DNA from: Saprospiraceae bacterium UBA2329
GTDB lineage: Bacteria; Bacteroidota; Bacteroidia; Chitinophagales; Saprospiraceae
Assembly: GCA_002344975.1 (NCBI GenBank)
Contig: DDUV01000042.1
Coordinates: 182,515-195,357, forward strand
Direction: 5' to 3'
DNA length: 12,843 nt
Part shown: one piece after another, positions 1-7,698 of the stretch
Position numbering within the stretch: position 1 is the stretch's first letter
Layout: every line of letters begins with the position of its first letter
Made by a program: the position numbers and the translations under genes
The notes under the pieces: model-generated
The model's input: the letters and a program-made list of their open reading frames with translations, nothing else
What the model was told of the DNA's origin: nothing
The model's database searches: none

Positions 1-3000
1 TTGGTGGACCCACAGGACTTCGACGGTGCACTGCCCGCTCAGTTGGTGCGTTGTTTGGGCAGTACCACACAACTACCGGCGCCTTTGAGCACCGACTATA
101 TTTATCGCTGGTCTCCGGCGGAAGGCATTGACGATCCTACGTCCAATAACCCTGTGTTCAGCCCTGCGCAAACAACTACCTACACGCTTACGGTGGGTAG
201 TGTGGGCGCTGATACTTGTTTTTACGACATCGCCTCTTTGTTGGTCATTGTGCCGCCTGCCATAGATTTGATGGCCGACGGCGGCGGACAGACCTGCGAT
301 GCCGAGGTTACATTGGTGGCTACTGCCGAAGTGCCGGTGATATTTGAATGGACAAATGCCGGAGGTACAGTTTTGTCGAACGATAACGAACTGACGGTGC
401 CTGTTTCCGGGCCGGCCACTTATACGGTGCGCGCTACGGATGCGTTTGGCTGTAGCCAGACACAAGATGTGCAGGTAACCGGAGGCCCTGTAAATGTGAG
501 CGTTCCACCTGTGGCCGCTGTGTGTTTGGGCGAGGAATTGGAACTAATCGTTGCCAACAACGACCCCAACGACATACTCACCTTTGCCTGGTCGCCGACA
601 AGTGCTTTTGTGCCCGGCACCGAAAATAACCAGACACCGGATTACATAGAAACCATAGGCGAGCGCACCGTGACGGTAGATATTACCAACCAATACGGCT
701 GCACGCTCACGGCTTCCATCCCGACCGCAGTAGTGGATACGGCCATTCAGCTCGGTTTCACTTGGCAATTGCAGTGCAACGGCGCTACGGTGGACTTTAC
801 CAACACCAGCACCAATGCGTTCGCTTATGTGTGGGATTTCGGTGATGGAACAGGAAGTACGGATGTGAACCCGCAGCATACCTACACCGCCGCGGGTACT
901 TATACCGTTACACTCCGCATTGCTTACGACGTGAGTTGTGTGAGCGAGTTTTCCTCTCAGGTGACGGTCATTGAGCCGCAAATTGTAGCAGCTTTCGATT
1001 ATGACATTGCTGCCTGCAACAACGGCAGCGCAGAGGTAGCCTTCTTTGACGTTTCACTGAACAACTTCAACAATACCACCGCCTGGAACTGGGTGTTCAG
1101 CAATGGGCTGACCTCGAACCAGCAAAATCCGGTCATCACGGTGAATCAAAGCGGCGATCTGATCGTAACGCTCACCATTACCACTGCGAACGACTGCTCG
1201 GCTACCATTACGGGCGCCGTCAATATCCGTTTGGTGGAGGTCAGCCTGGCAGATTCTATCCGGCTCTGTTTGGGCGATTCGGTGCAACTGAATCCAACGG
1301 GCAATCCGGCTTATGTTTACCAGTGGTCGCCGGCTACCGGCCTGAACGATCCCACGGCTGCCAATCCTCTGGCGTTCCCGACTCAAACGACGATTTATAC
1401 CGTTCAGATTCAGGCTTTTGGAGCCGATACCTGCTCTTTTGTGCATCAACTGACGGTGTGGGTGCCCGATGCCATCGGCTTGGACCTGCCCGACAATGCC
1501 GTGACTTGTGGCGGCCCGGTGACTTTGGGCGCCAATACGATAGCTCCGGCGACGGTAGTTTGGACCAATAGCCAGGGTACAGTGCTGGGCGGCCCAACAA
1601 TTACGGTGGACCCGTTCAGGTCGGAAACCTACACTGCTACGGCTACTGATGCTTTCGGTTGTACCGAATCGGGCAGCGTGACGGTCACCGATCACGGCGT
1701 GGATGTGCAAGTGACGCCTTCCGGCAATATCACTGCCTGCGAGGATGTGGCCTTCCAGATTACTTCCGTCAATCTCGACGATCAGGATATTTTGATTTAC
1801 GACTGGAGTCCTGATTCGCTCATTATCAGCGGCGACGGCACGCCCACGCCCACCGTGATGATCGGGGCCGCCGGAGCGATGATCAGAGGGTTTATTACCA
1901 ATCAGTTTGGCTGTGTAGATACGGTGGAAGTGAATGTGACCATTGTACCGTTCACCGTAGCTATTGCCGATACAGTGCGCATCTGTGCAGGCGAACCTGC
2001 CGGCTTGGGGCCTGACGCCAACCCGGCCTATACTTATGTATGGTCGCCGGCAACGGATTTAAGCAATCCCAATATAGCCAACCCGATTTACACCGGCACT
2101 ACCGGCGGCGTTTATACCGTGACGGTAACCGATACTTCTACAGGATTTTTGTGTGAAACAGTGCGGACGGTGCGAGTCATCGTAACGCCACCTATCGGGC
2201 TGAGTGCAACGGGCGATACGACGGTCTGCCGATTGGGTAATGTGACTTTGAACGCAAGTGCATCGGTACCTGCGACCTTCATCTGGTCGGAAGTGGGCGG
2301 CGCACAGTTTGCTACGGGCAGCCCCGCGACGTACAACATTACACAAGCGGGCACTTACCAACTGCAAGTGATTGCCGCCGATCAGTTTATGTGTCAGGAT
2401 ACGGCCATTGTGAATGTATTGGCTGCCGATTTCCAACCCGGCCCGCTGAGTTCGCCACAAACGATCTGTGTCAATACGCCCACACCGCTCAATCCGGGCG
2501 GCAATCCTGCTTACAATTACACTTGGTCGCCGACGACCGGCCTCAACCTGAGCGATCCGTCCAATCCGATTGCCGTACTCAATGCTCCTGCAACGTACAG
2601 CGTAACGGTGACCGACCCGGCCAGCGGCTGCAATGTGGCCACGGTGGTGCAGGTGAATGTATTTGCTCCGATTAACCTGAGGGCCAATAATGATACAACT
2701 TTGTGCGTGCCGGGCGATTTCACGTTGACGACTCAAAGCGATGTGGTTTCGATCATTCGCTGGTATGAAACGGGCAGCACAACGCCTATTTTCACGGGCA
2801 GTTCGTTTCCACTCAGTTTTCTCACACCGGGTACATATTCTTACACGGCTATTGCAGAAGACGCCAATGGTTGTCGGGATACCGCTTCGGTGACGATTAA
2901 TTTAGCCAATTTCCAACCCGGTCCGCTGACTTCTCCGCAAACGATCTGCGCCAACACGGCCACGCTGCTCAATCCGGGCGGCAATCCGGCTTACAATTAC

Positions 3001-4641
3001 ACATGGTCGCCCACTACCGGCCTTGATCTGAGCAATCCCTCCAACCCGATTGCGGTGTTGAATGCCTCGACTACCTACAATGTGACGGTGACCGATCCGG
3101 CGAGCGGCTGTAGCGTTCAGCAGCAGATGGTGGTGAATGTCTTCCCGCTCATCAATCTGGAAGCCCGCCCCGACACGGTATTGTGCGAAATTGCGCCCGT
3201 GACGCTGACGGCTACGGCTTCCGTGAATGTGAGTTACAGTTGGTTCCTCAATGCCTTCAACAACCCTGTGGGTTCGGGTGCGAGCATCACGGTGACGCCG
3301 GCCAAAGGCAGCAACAACTACATTGTGGTGGCACAGGATACCAATGGGTGTGCCGATACTACATCGGTCAATGTTACAGTGGTGGAGATCAATACAGGAT
3401 TGCCGGATTCTATCCGGGTGTGTATAGACGTGCCCACGCCGATCAATCCGGAGGGTAATCCGTCTTATACCTATACTTGGTCGCCGACTACCGGCCTCAA
3501 TCTGAGCAATCCGCACAACCCGATTGTGACGACCAACGTGGACCGCATCTACAACGTCACGGTCACCGACCCGCAGTTGGGATGCAGTGTAGAGAGGCAG
3601 ATAGCCGTTCGGGTACATCCGGCAATAGGGTTACAAACAGCCGCCCAGGTGCCTGTTTGCGAACCCGGCGCACAAGCTGTATTGACGGCCTCCAGCACAG
3701 TGGCCGCCAATTATGAGTGGGCCTCCAATCCGTTGTTTGTGCCGGTATTGGGTACAGGCGCTACTTTTACCACAACGCCGATAGCCGGAGCGAGTATCTA
3801 TTTCGTGCGCGCCACCGATAGCAACGGGTGTGGCGAAGTGCGCGAAGTAACGGTCAATAACTTCCCGATTTCGGCCACCATAACGCCGCCGGTGATCTTG
3901 TGTGTACCTGCTACGACGACCGCTTTGGGTGTTGTCAACCTGGCGCCGGCACAAACGCTGACTTACTCCTGGTCGCCGGCCAATGCCGTGACGCCCCCCA
4001 CCGGTAGCCCGGTTGTGACGGTGAATGCAGCGCTGGCCCAAAACTTTAGTGTGATATTAGCCAACCAGTATGGCTGTTTGGATACACTGAGTACTACGGT
4101 GACCATCCTCGACCTGCCGGGTACAGTGAGCCTGAACATCAACCCGACGGAGGTGCTGCTGGGCGAGTCTTCGCAGTTGGAGGTGCTGGGTTGTACGGGC
4201 TGTTCCTATCAGTGGTCGCCGGCAGCTACGTTGAGCGACGACGATATTCGCAACCCGGTAGCCACGCCTACTGAGACAACGGAATACACTGTAGTGGTGA
4301 GCAGCAATGGCTGCAGCACTACGCTGCGCGGCACGGTGACGGTGACTTACCTGTGCGAAGAACCGTACATCTTCTTCCCCTCGGCCTTCACGCCGAACGG
4401 CGACGGAGAGAACGACGAATTGCGTTTGCGCGCCCGCCCGCCGCTTGTTTTAGAAGTGAACTGGGTGATTTACAATCGCTGGGGGCAAAAGATGTTCGAA
4501 GCCCAGAACCTGAACGATTCCTGGGACGGCACCTACAAAGGCCAGCAATTGCCGCCCGATGTTTATGGTTTCTACCTGACGGTGAGCTGTCCCGGCGGCG
4601 AGACGTTTACCAAAAAAGGCAACGTGACGCTGTTGAGGTGA
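1..4641 (+). CDS. Giant PKD/Ig-like repeat surface protein with T9SS type B (CHU_C) C-terminal domain, 5' partial
   Basis: The reading frame is open at the left edge and runs 1546 residues to a TGA at 4639-4641. The TTG at position 1 is only the first in-frame codon, so the N-terminus and signal peptide are missing. Almost the whole protein is Ig-like/PKD modules. A classic PKD motif (VWDFGDGTG, then a HTYTAAGTYTVTL strand) lies near residues 278-303. Modules of the form Y-x-Y-x-W-S-P-x-T-G-L...NP-x-NP recur at about residues 32, 435, 674, 835, 995, 1153 and 1401, alternating with SprB-like 'D-x-x-G-C' motifs (ATDAFGC, AEDANGC, AQDTNGC, ATDSNGC). Residues about 1452-1546 (FFPSAFTPNGDGEND, YNRWGQKMFE, WDGTYKGQQLPPDVYGFYL) match the gliding-motility C-terminal domain that directs export by T9SS and surface attachment. 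Known relatives are SprB-like adhesins and other large cell-surface proteins; a role in adhesion, gliding or matrix is inferred. No catalytic domain is visible. Transcription probably ends at the hairpin near 4757-4794. Confidence 0.93.
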   Translation: MVDPQDFDGALPAQLVRCLGSTTQLPAPLSTDYIYRWSPAEGIDDPTSNNPVFSPAQTTTYTLTVGSVGADTCFYDIASLLVIVPPAIDLMADGGGQTCDAEVTLVATAEVPVIFEWTNAGGTVLSNDNELTVPVSGPATYTVRATDAFGCSQTQDVQVTGGPVNVSVPPVAAVCLGEELELIVANNDPNDILTFAWSPTSAFVPGTENNQTPDYIETIGERTVTVDITNQYGCTLTASIPTAVVDTAIQLGFTWQLQCNGATVDFTNTSTNAFAYVWDFGDGTGSTDVNPQHTYTAAGTYTVTLRIAYDVSCVSEFSSQVTVIEPQIVAAFDYDIAACNNGSAEVAFFDVSLNNFNNTTAWNWVFSNGLTSNQQNPVITVNQSGDLIVTLTITTANDCSATITGAVNIRLVEVSLADSIRLCLGDSVQLNPTGNPAYVYQWSPATGLNDPTAANPLAFPTQTTIYTVQIQAFGADTCSFVHQLTVWVPDAIGLDLPDNAVTCGGPVTLGANTIAPATVVWTNSQGTVLGGPTITVDPFRSETYTATATDAFGCTESGSVTVTDHGVDVQVTPSGNITACEDVAFQITSVNLDDQDILIYDWSPDSLIISGDGTPTPTVMIGAAGAMIRGFITNQFGCVDTVEVNVTIVPFTVAIADTVRICAGEPAGLGPDANPAYTYVWSPATDLSNPNIANPIYTGTTGGVYTVTVTDTSTGFLCETVRTVRVIVTPPIGLSATGDTTVCRLGNVTLNASASVPATFIWSEVGGAQFATGSPATYNITQAGTYQLQVIAADQFMCQDTAIVNVLAADFQPGPLSSPQTICVNTPTPLNPGGNPAYNYTWSPTTGLNLSDPSNPIAVLNAPATYSVTVTDPASGCNVATVVQVNVFAPINLRANNDTTLCVPGDFTLTTQSDVVSIIRWYETGSTTPIFTGSSFPLSFLTPGTYSYTAIAEDANGCRDTASVTINLANFQPGPLTSPQTICANTATLLNPGGNPAYNYTWSPTTGLDLSNPSNPIAVLNASTTYNVTVTDPASGCSVQQQMVVNVFPLINLEARPDTVLCEIAPVTLTATASVNVSYSWFLNAFNNPVGSGASITVTPAKGSNNYIVVAQDTNGCADTTSVNVTVVEINTGLPDSIRVCIDVPTPINPEGNPSYTYTWSPTTGLNLSNPHNPIVTTNVDRIYNVTVTDPQLGCSVERQIAVRVHPAIGLQTAAQVPVCEPGAQAVLTASSTVAANYEWASNPLFVPVLGTGATFTTTPIAGASIYFVRATDSNGCGEVREVTVNNFPISATITPPVILCVPATTTALGVVNLAPAQTLTYSWSPANAVTPPTGSPVVTVNAALAQNFSVILANQYGCLDTLSTTVTILDLPGTVSLNINPTEVLLGESSQLEVLGCTGCSYQWSPAATLSDDDIRNPVATPTETTEYTVVVSSNGCSTTLRGTVTVTYLCEEPYIFFPSAFTPNGDGENDELRLRARPPLVLEVNWVIYNRWGQKMFEAQNLNDSWDGTYKGQQLPPDVYGFYLTVSCPGGETFTKKGNVTLLR
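1303..3606 (+). repeat. Tandem ~160-residue PKD/Ig-like repeat units inside the giant gene
   Basis: The codons for the N-P-[AS]-Y-x-Y-x-W-S-P motif start at 1303, 2020, 2503, 2983 and 3457. The last four are spaced 483, 480 and 474 nt apart, which defines a unit of about 160 residues made of two Ig-like modules. The units starting near 2431 and 2911 are the closest pair: a hand alignment of 2431-2580 with 2911-3060 gives 126 of 150 identical bases without gaps. Many differences are at third codon positions. More diverged copies of the motif occur near 94 and 4207. This is in-frame protein-repeat structure from duplication, and it can mislead short-read assembly. Confidence 0.85.
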
Positions 4642-4647
4642 TAAGAA

Positions 4648-4682
4648 AATGTGCTGATTTATAATGTGCTAATGTGCTGATT
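4648..4682. repeat. Short intergenic direct repeats (AATGTGCT / AATGTGCTGATT)
   Basis: Directly after the stop of the giant gene, AATGTGCTGATT occurs at 4648-4659 and again at 4671-4682, with a shorter AATGTGCT at 4663-4670 abutting the second copy. The patch lies in the non-coding gap 4642-4812, which otherwise holds only the downstream terminator. It resembles a degenerate short tandem intergenic repeat; its role is unknown. Confidence 0.5.
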
Positions 4683-4756
4683 GCCAATTGCGAGCAGCCA
4701 TAATAACAACAATTGATTTAGCTCTGGCACTTATTGTTGAGAAATGAATTGAAGGA

Positions 4757-4794
4757 ACGGCGTCCTGATGAAAGATCGGGGCGCCGTTTTTTTT
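4757..4794 (+). terminator. Rho-independent terminator of the giant surface-protein gene
   Basis: ACGGCGTCC (4757-4765) pairs with GGGGCGCCGT (4778-4787), allowing G-T wobbles, around a loop of about a dozen bases, and is followed by eight Ts (4787-4794). This is a well-formed plus-strand terminator about 115 nt after the stop at 4641. Read on the minus strand the hairpin is preceded by As and followed by TTCCTTCAATTC, which is a poor U-tract, so it would be at best a weak terminator for the convergent TOPRIM-like gene. Confidence 0.8.
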
Positions 4795-4812
4795 GTAGCA
4801 TGGGGCCGGAAT

Positions 4813-5472
4813 TCAATGCCCCAACTCAAAGGTATTGGTGAACCATTCCAGAAAAGGCTCGATCAGAGGGGTGTTTATGTTGAAATATCCGGCATCAATT
4901 GCTTGTCCAAATGGTTTGCCCGGTTCTTTTTGCCACGCAAGCCATGTGTGGAGGAGCGCTTTTTGCATCCGGGAAGATGGAATTATATTGAATGGCGTGG
5001 TATTCAGGTGGTTTAGCGTGGCATCAGCATGGCGCCAAAGCTCATTATTATGAGGAATCATAGATGAAAGAAAATGCTCCAGATATCCCTGATTTGTGTT
5101 GTCGGGCATGATCCAAATGCCGATGGTAGGCATAGAGGCTTCTGAGATGACCTTGGCTCCTGTTTGTGCGTCGGCAGCAGATAATGTATGGGAGGCAAAA
5201 AAAGCGGACAGGATGTTTCTGATTTTTTGCCATGTAAGCAGGGGGCCGGCATCATTGGCATCAACGATCAATCCGATGTGACTGAGTTCAGGTTCCGAGA
5301 GTGAAATTCTGAGTTTTTCGAGGGCACTATTGATACCTCCTGCTGCTATCACGAATTCATTTTTGAACTTGCTTTGCCCCTCATATCCTACGGGTGGCTT
5401 TAAGCCTGATTTTCGGCATAGCACAGCCAATGCAATGGCGTCGTTTCCTTCTACAATCAATCTTTGGGCCAT
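4813..5472 (-). CDS. TOPRIM-like DUF3226-type protein, partner of the adjacent ATPase (candidate defence effector)
   Basis: 219 residues, ATG at 5472-5470, TGA at 4813-4815. The N-terminus RLIVEGNDAIAL carries the TOPRIM-type glutamate (E8) at the end of a hydrophobic strand. IGLIVDANDAG (D71, N73, D74) is the acidic turn, and IGIWIMPDN followed by G-Y-L-E (residues 117-132) is the motif I associate with DUF3226 proteins. TOPRIM folds bind divalent metal and cut or transfer nucleic-acid phosphodiesters in OLD nucleases, primases and topoisomerases; whether this protein is a nuclease is inference. The canonical D-x-D reads D-A-N-D, so the second metal-binding acid is Asn unless D74 replaces it. 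The C-terminal half (about 140-219) is Trp-rich and unassigned. The start lies 2 nt after the ATPase stop, so the two are very likely translated together, as in OLD-like ATPase/TOPRIM systems (PARIS AriA/AriB, RloA/RloB, AbiL). No Shine-Dalgarno is evident. GC is low: 26 of 60 bases at 4861-4920. Confidence 0.82.
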   Translation of the reverse strand: MAQRLIVEGNDAIALAVLCRKSGLKPPVGYEGQSKFKNEFVIAAGGINSALEKLRISLSEPELSHIGLIVDANDAGPLLTWQKIRNILSAFFASHTLSAADAQTGAKVISEASMPTIGIWIMPDNTNQGYLEHFLSSMIPHNNELWRHADATLNHLNTTPFNIIPSSRMQKALLHTWLAWQKEPGKPFGQAIDAGYFNINTPLIEPFLEWFTNTFELGH

Positions 5473-5474
5473 GA

Positions 5475-6434
5475 TTAACGAGGTTCGAGATTGGATTCAA
5501 GGCTAAGTTCGAGGTCGTCCAGAGAATATTTTACGGTTTCTACTGACTTGTTCTTTCGGCTTTTCTGTAATCGGATAAAAGTGCCTGATGTGGTATTCTC
5601 TGTATTTTCTAAAGCATAGGTGAAGGCTTTGACGGCATCATGGCTATGTGTAGTAGCAAAAACCTGCACATTGTGTTTTTGAGCGTAGTCAAATATTTTT
5701 TTCCAAAACATCTCCATGGTGGTATGATGTAGCCCGGCTTCTACTTCATCAATAAGAAGTATTTTGCCTTTTGCACTGACCAGCGCCACCGCCAGCAGCA
5801 TCATGCGAAGAACGCCTTCTCCAAAGTTTTGTAACGGCAATGGTTTGGCTTCGTGGCTAACCCGTACCAAAGTACGCGTCTGATTGATGTCAATTCGTAC
5901 AATTTCAGGGAGGATGGTTTCCCGTATGATTTCCAGTACTTCATCTTCTTCCGGTGTCAGTACAATTTTATTCCAAAGTTGAAAAAGAGGAAACTGGCTG
6001 TCGGCGCCGAGAGACAAGAAAACTGCCCCGTCCCTGGGAAAGTCGGCAGGCAGGGACGCATCCAAGTTAGGGGTAATCCTTTTTCCGTTCCATAAAGACT
6101 CACAATAGGGTTTCCAGTTTTCGGAGGTATGCCGAACGATGGAGAACTCATTGATTGATAATGAAAAATCAGTCTCCGAGAGATGACTTGACAAGTTGTC
6201 TCGATGAAAAAGAGCCTCGTAAGACTCGCCCCACCCCGGAACCCATTCGCCCCTTTGGAGTAAAATATGGTTGATAACGGTAGTATCTCCCTGTGATGCC
6301 CATATTCTTATAGCTTCCAGCAATACGGTCTTGCCTGAATTGTTTTTTCCTGTAAACAAATTGACCTGACGAAGACCGTCAAGGAAGAAGTCCTCGAATA
6401 AGCGAAAGTGTTTTATAGAGAGATGCTCAAGCAT
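5475..6434 (-). CDS. AAA/ABC-type ATPase (AAA_15/AAA_21, OLD-like) paired with the TOPRIM-like gene
   Basis: 319 residues from the ATG at 6434-6432. A TTG three codons upstream (6443) would give 322, but the family usually begins just before 'L-x-x-L-x-I-x-x-F-R', so the ATG is preferred. LSIKHFRLFEDF opens the fold. Walker A is GKNNSGKT (residues 29-36), a degenerate signature is NFGEGVLRMM (about 203-212), Walker B is ILLIDE (225-230) with E-A-G-L-H after it, and the switch histidine region is ATTHSHD (about 260-266). This is the compact SMC/ABC-like ATPase of OLD, PARIS AriA, RloA and AbiLi proteins, without a fused nuclease domain; at about 320 residues it is shorter than full OLD proteins. 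In such systems the ATPase senses or scaffolds and controls a TOPRIM effector. The TOPRIM-like gene follows after 2 nt. GC is low: hand counts give 46 of 120 bases at 5641-5760, against 34 of 60 in moeA at 6541-6600. Acquisition by transfer is inferred. Confidence 0.9.
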   Translation of the reverse strand: MLEHLSIKHFRLFEDFFLDGLRQVNLFTGKNNSGKTVLLEAIRIWASQGDTTVINHILLQRGEWVPGWGESYEALFHRDNLSSHLSETDFSLSINEFSIVRHTSENWKPYCESLWNGKRITPNLDASLPADFPRDGAVFLSLGADSQFPLFQLWNKIVLTPEEDEVLEIIRETILPEIVRIDINQTRTLVRVSHEAKPLPLQNFGEGVLRMMLLAVALVSAKGKILLIDEVEAGLHHTTMEMFWKKIFDYAQKHNVQVFATTHSHDAVKAFTYALENTENTTSGTFIRLQKSRKNKSVETVKYSLDDLELSLESNLEPR

Positions 6435-6440
6435 AGAGTG

Positions 6441-6448
6441 CAAAAATA
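6441..6448 (-). promoter_or_regulatory. Possible Bacteroidota -7 element (TATTTTTG) upstream of the ATPase gene
   Basis: On the minus strand TATTTTTG matches TAnnTTTG exactly and ends 6 nt before the ATPase ATG. No TTG/TTTG -33 element lies at the usual 19-21 bp upstream, and a start site here would give a leaderless or nearly leaderless mRNA. The gap to moeA (6435-6499) is AT-rich, so a chance match is possible. If real, the ATPase/TOPRIM pair has its own promoter rather than depending on moeA read-through. Confidence 0.3.
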
Positions 6449-6499
6449 GAAAAACTCATTAAGAGATAAGTAATATAAGCTCAAAATCAATGCGATAAC

Positions 6500-7696
6500 T
6501 CACCTATACCTCCACAGTGGAAACACCTCCCCGGCGCTGAAAAGGCTGCGCTCCTGCGGCAATTCCAGAAACGCATCCGCATCCACCAGATTGGCCAAGT
6601 CGCCGGAGCCTTTGCCTGCCAATGGCCGGGCGATCAGTTGCCCCGTTTCCGAGCAGGTCACACGCACCTGAAGGTAATACGTCAGATGGGGTTTGAACTC
6701 GAAGTCTTCGGCCAGTGCGGCGCGTTCCTGCGGGGCAGCGGGCAGTCCCAGCGATTGCCGGAGCCAGGGCAGCACATAGCGCATCATGCCGGCAACGACC
6801 GAAACCGGATTGCCCGGAAGGGCGAAAACCGCGCGGCCATTGGGCGAAAGCCCGAACCAAAAGGGCTTGCCGGGGCGTTGCGCCACTTTGTGAAACAACT
6901 GCTGCACTCCCAGTTCGGCCAATGCGCGGGGCACATAGTCGAACTTACCCTCCGACACCCCGCCGCTGAGGATGAGCGCGTCAAACTGTTGTAATGCGGA
7001 TGCCAGCGCCGCAGTGGTGGCCTCCAGATCGTCGGGCAGGTGAATGCGTTGTGTCTCTATGCCCCAGGGCGCCAGCAAAGACTGGATGCTGTACGCATTG
7101 GATACCCTGATTTGATGGGGTAGGGGAGTGGTCTCCACATCAACCAATTCGTCGCCGGTGTAAAGAATGGCGATCTTCGGCAAGCGGGCTGCCAACAGCG
7201 AGGCTTTGCCCACCGTAGCCGCTACGCCGATTTCTGCCGGACTGATACGGCGGCCTGCCGGTACAATGACATCGCCGGCACGGCGGTCGTGGCCCTGCCG
7301 GTGTATGTTTTGCCCTGCCTTCACATCCTCGGTGAGAATATGCGCCACACTGTCTTTGATTTCTACATCTTCATAACGAATGACAGTATTGGCGCCAGTG
7401 GGCAGCATGGCGCCGGTCATCACTTCCAATGCCGAATTGGGGTCGGCGAGATGAATCGGCGGCGCGCCGGCGGCCTGTATGCCTCGAATGGGAAATTGCC
7501 GTTGGCCTTGAGCAAAAGCCTGAAAATCAATAGCAATGCCGTCCATCGTGACGCGGTCGAAGGGCGGGAAATCGCGGTCGGCACAGAGTGGTTCGCGGAG
7601 AATGCGGCCCAATGCGCGGTCGAGCGGTATGTGTTCGTCGCCGAACGAAGCGGCATGTTGGAGGACGATCTGGAAGGCTTCGGAAGCGGAGATCAT
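6500..7696 (-). CDS. moeA: Molybdopterin molybdotransferase MoeA
   Basis: 398 residues, the usual MoeA length, ATG at 7696-7694, TGA at 6500-6502. MoeA inserts molybdate into adenylylated molybdopterin, the last common step of molybdenum cofactor synthesis in the cytoplasm. Motifs in order: FPPFDRVTMDGIAI (residues 43-56, the 'DxSxMDGYA' site, here with V-T and I instead of the common S-A and Y), MTGAMLPTGANTVI (93-106), ISPAEIGVAA (151-160), ILYTGDELV (177-185), SGGVSEGKFDYV (244-255, the MoCF-domain active-site loop), RPGKPFWFG (274-282) and LPGNPVSV (293-300). The C-terminal domain follows to 398. No other moa/moe/mob gene is in the window, so the rest of the pathway must lie elsewhere. 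Its start is 2 nt after the stop of the MBL-fold hydrolase gene, indicating an operon. Confidence 0.95.
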   Translation of the reverse strand: MISASEAFQIVLQHAASFGDEHIPLDRALGRILREPLCADRDFPPFDRVTMDGIAIDFQAFAQGQRQFPIRGIQAAGAPPIHLADPNSALEVMTGAMLPTGANTVIRYEDVEIKDSVAHILTEDVKAGQNIHRQGHDRRAGDVIVPAGRRISPAEIGVAATVGKASLLAARLPKIAILYTGDELVDVETTPLPHQIRVSNAYSIQSLLAPWGIETQRIHLPDDLEATTAALASALQQFDALILSGGVSEGKFDYVPRALAELGVQQLFHKVAQRPGKPFWFGLSPNGRAVFALPGNPVSVVAGMMRYVLPWLRQSLGLPAAPQERAALAEDFEFKPHLTYYLQVRVTCSETGQLIARPLAGKGSGDLANLVDADAFLELPQERSLFSAGEVFPLWRYR

Positions 7697-7698
7697 AA

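Noticed and set aside
1303..3606. CRISPR-like regular spacing of repeats
   Set aside because: Repeats are about 480 nt apart, diverged, in frame and encode Ig-like modules. They are protein repeats.
2059..3618. Two long minus-strand open frames (225 and 238 residues) opposite the repeat region of the giant gene
   Set aside because: Their Arg/His-rich composition mirrors the Ser/Thr/Pro-rich repeats on the plus strand. They repeat with the same period, as expected for shadows of repeated coding DNA.
4801..4823. 6-bp hairpin (TGGGGC / GCCCCA) spanning the TOPRIM-like stop codon as a minus-strand terminator
   Set aside because: On the minus strand it is followed by an A-run, not a T-run, and the stem is short.
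6435..6443. TTG start three codons upstream of the ATPase ATG
   Set aside because: The ATG at 6434 fits the usual N-terminus of the family. The TTG overlaps the promoter-like TATTTTTG.
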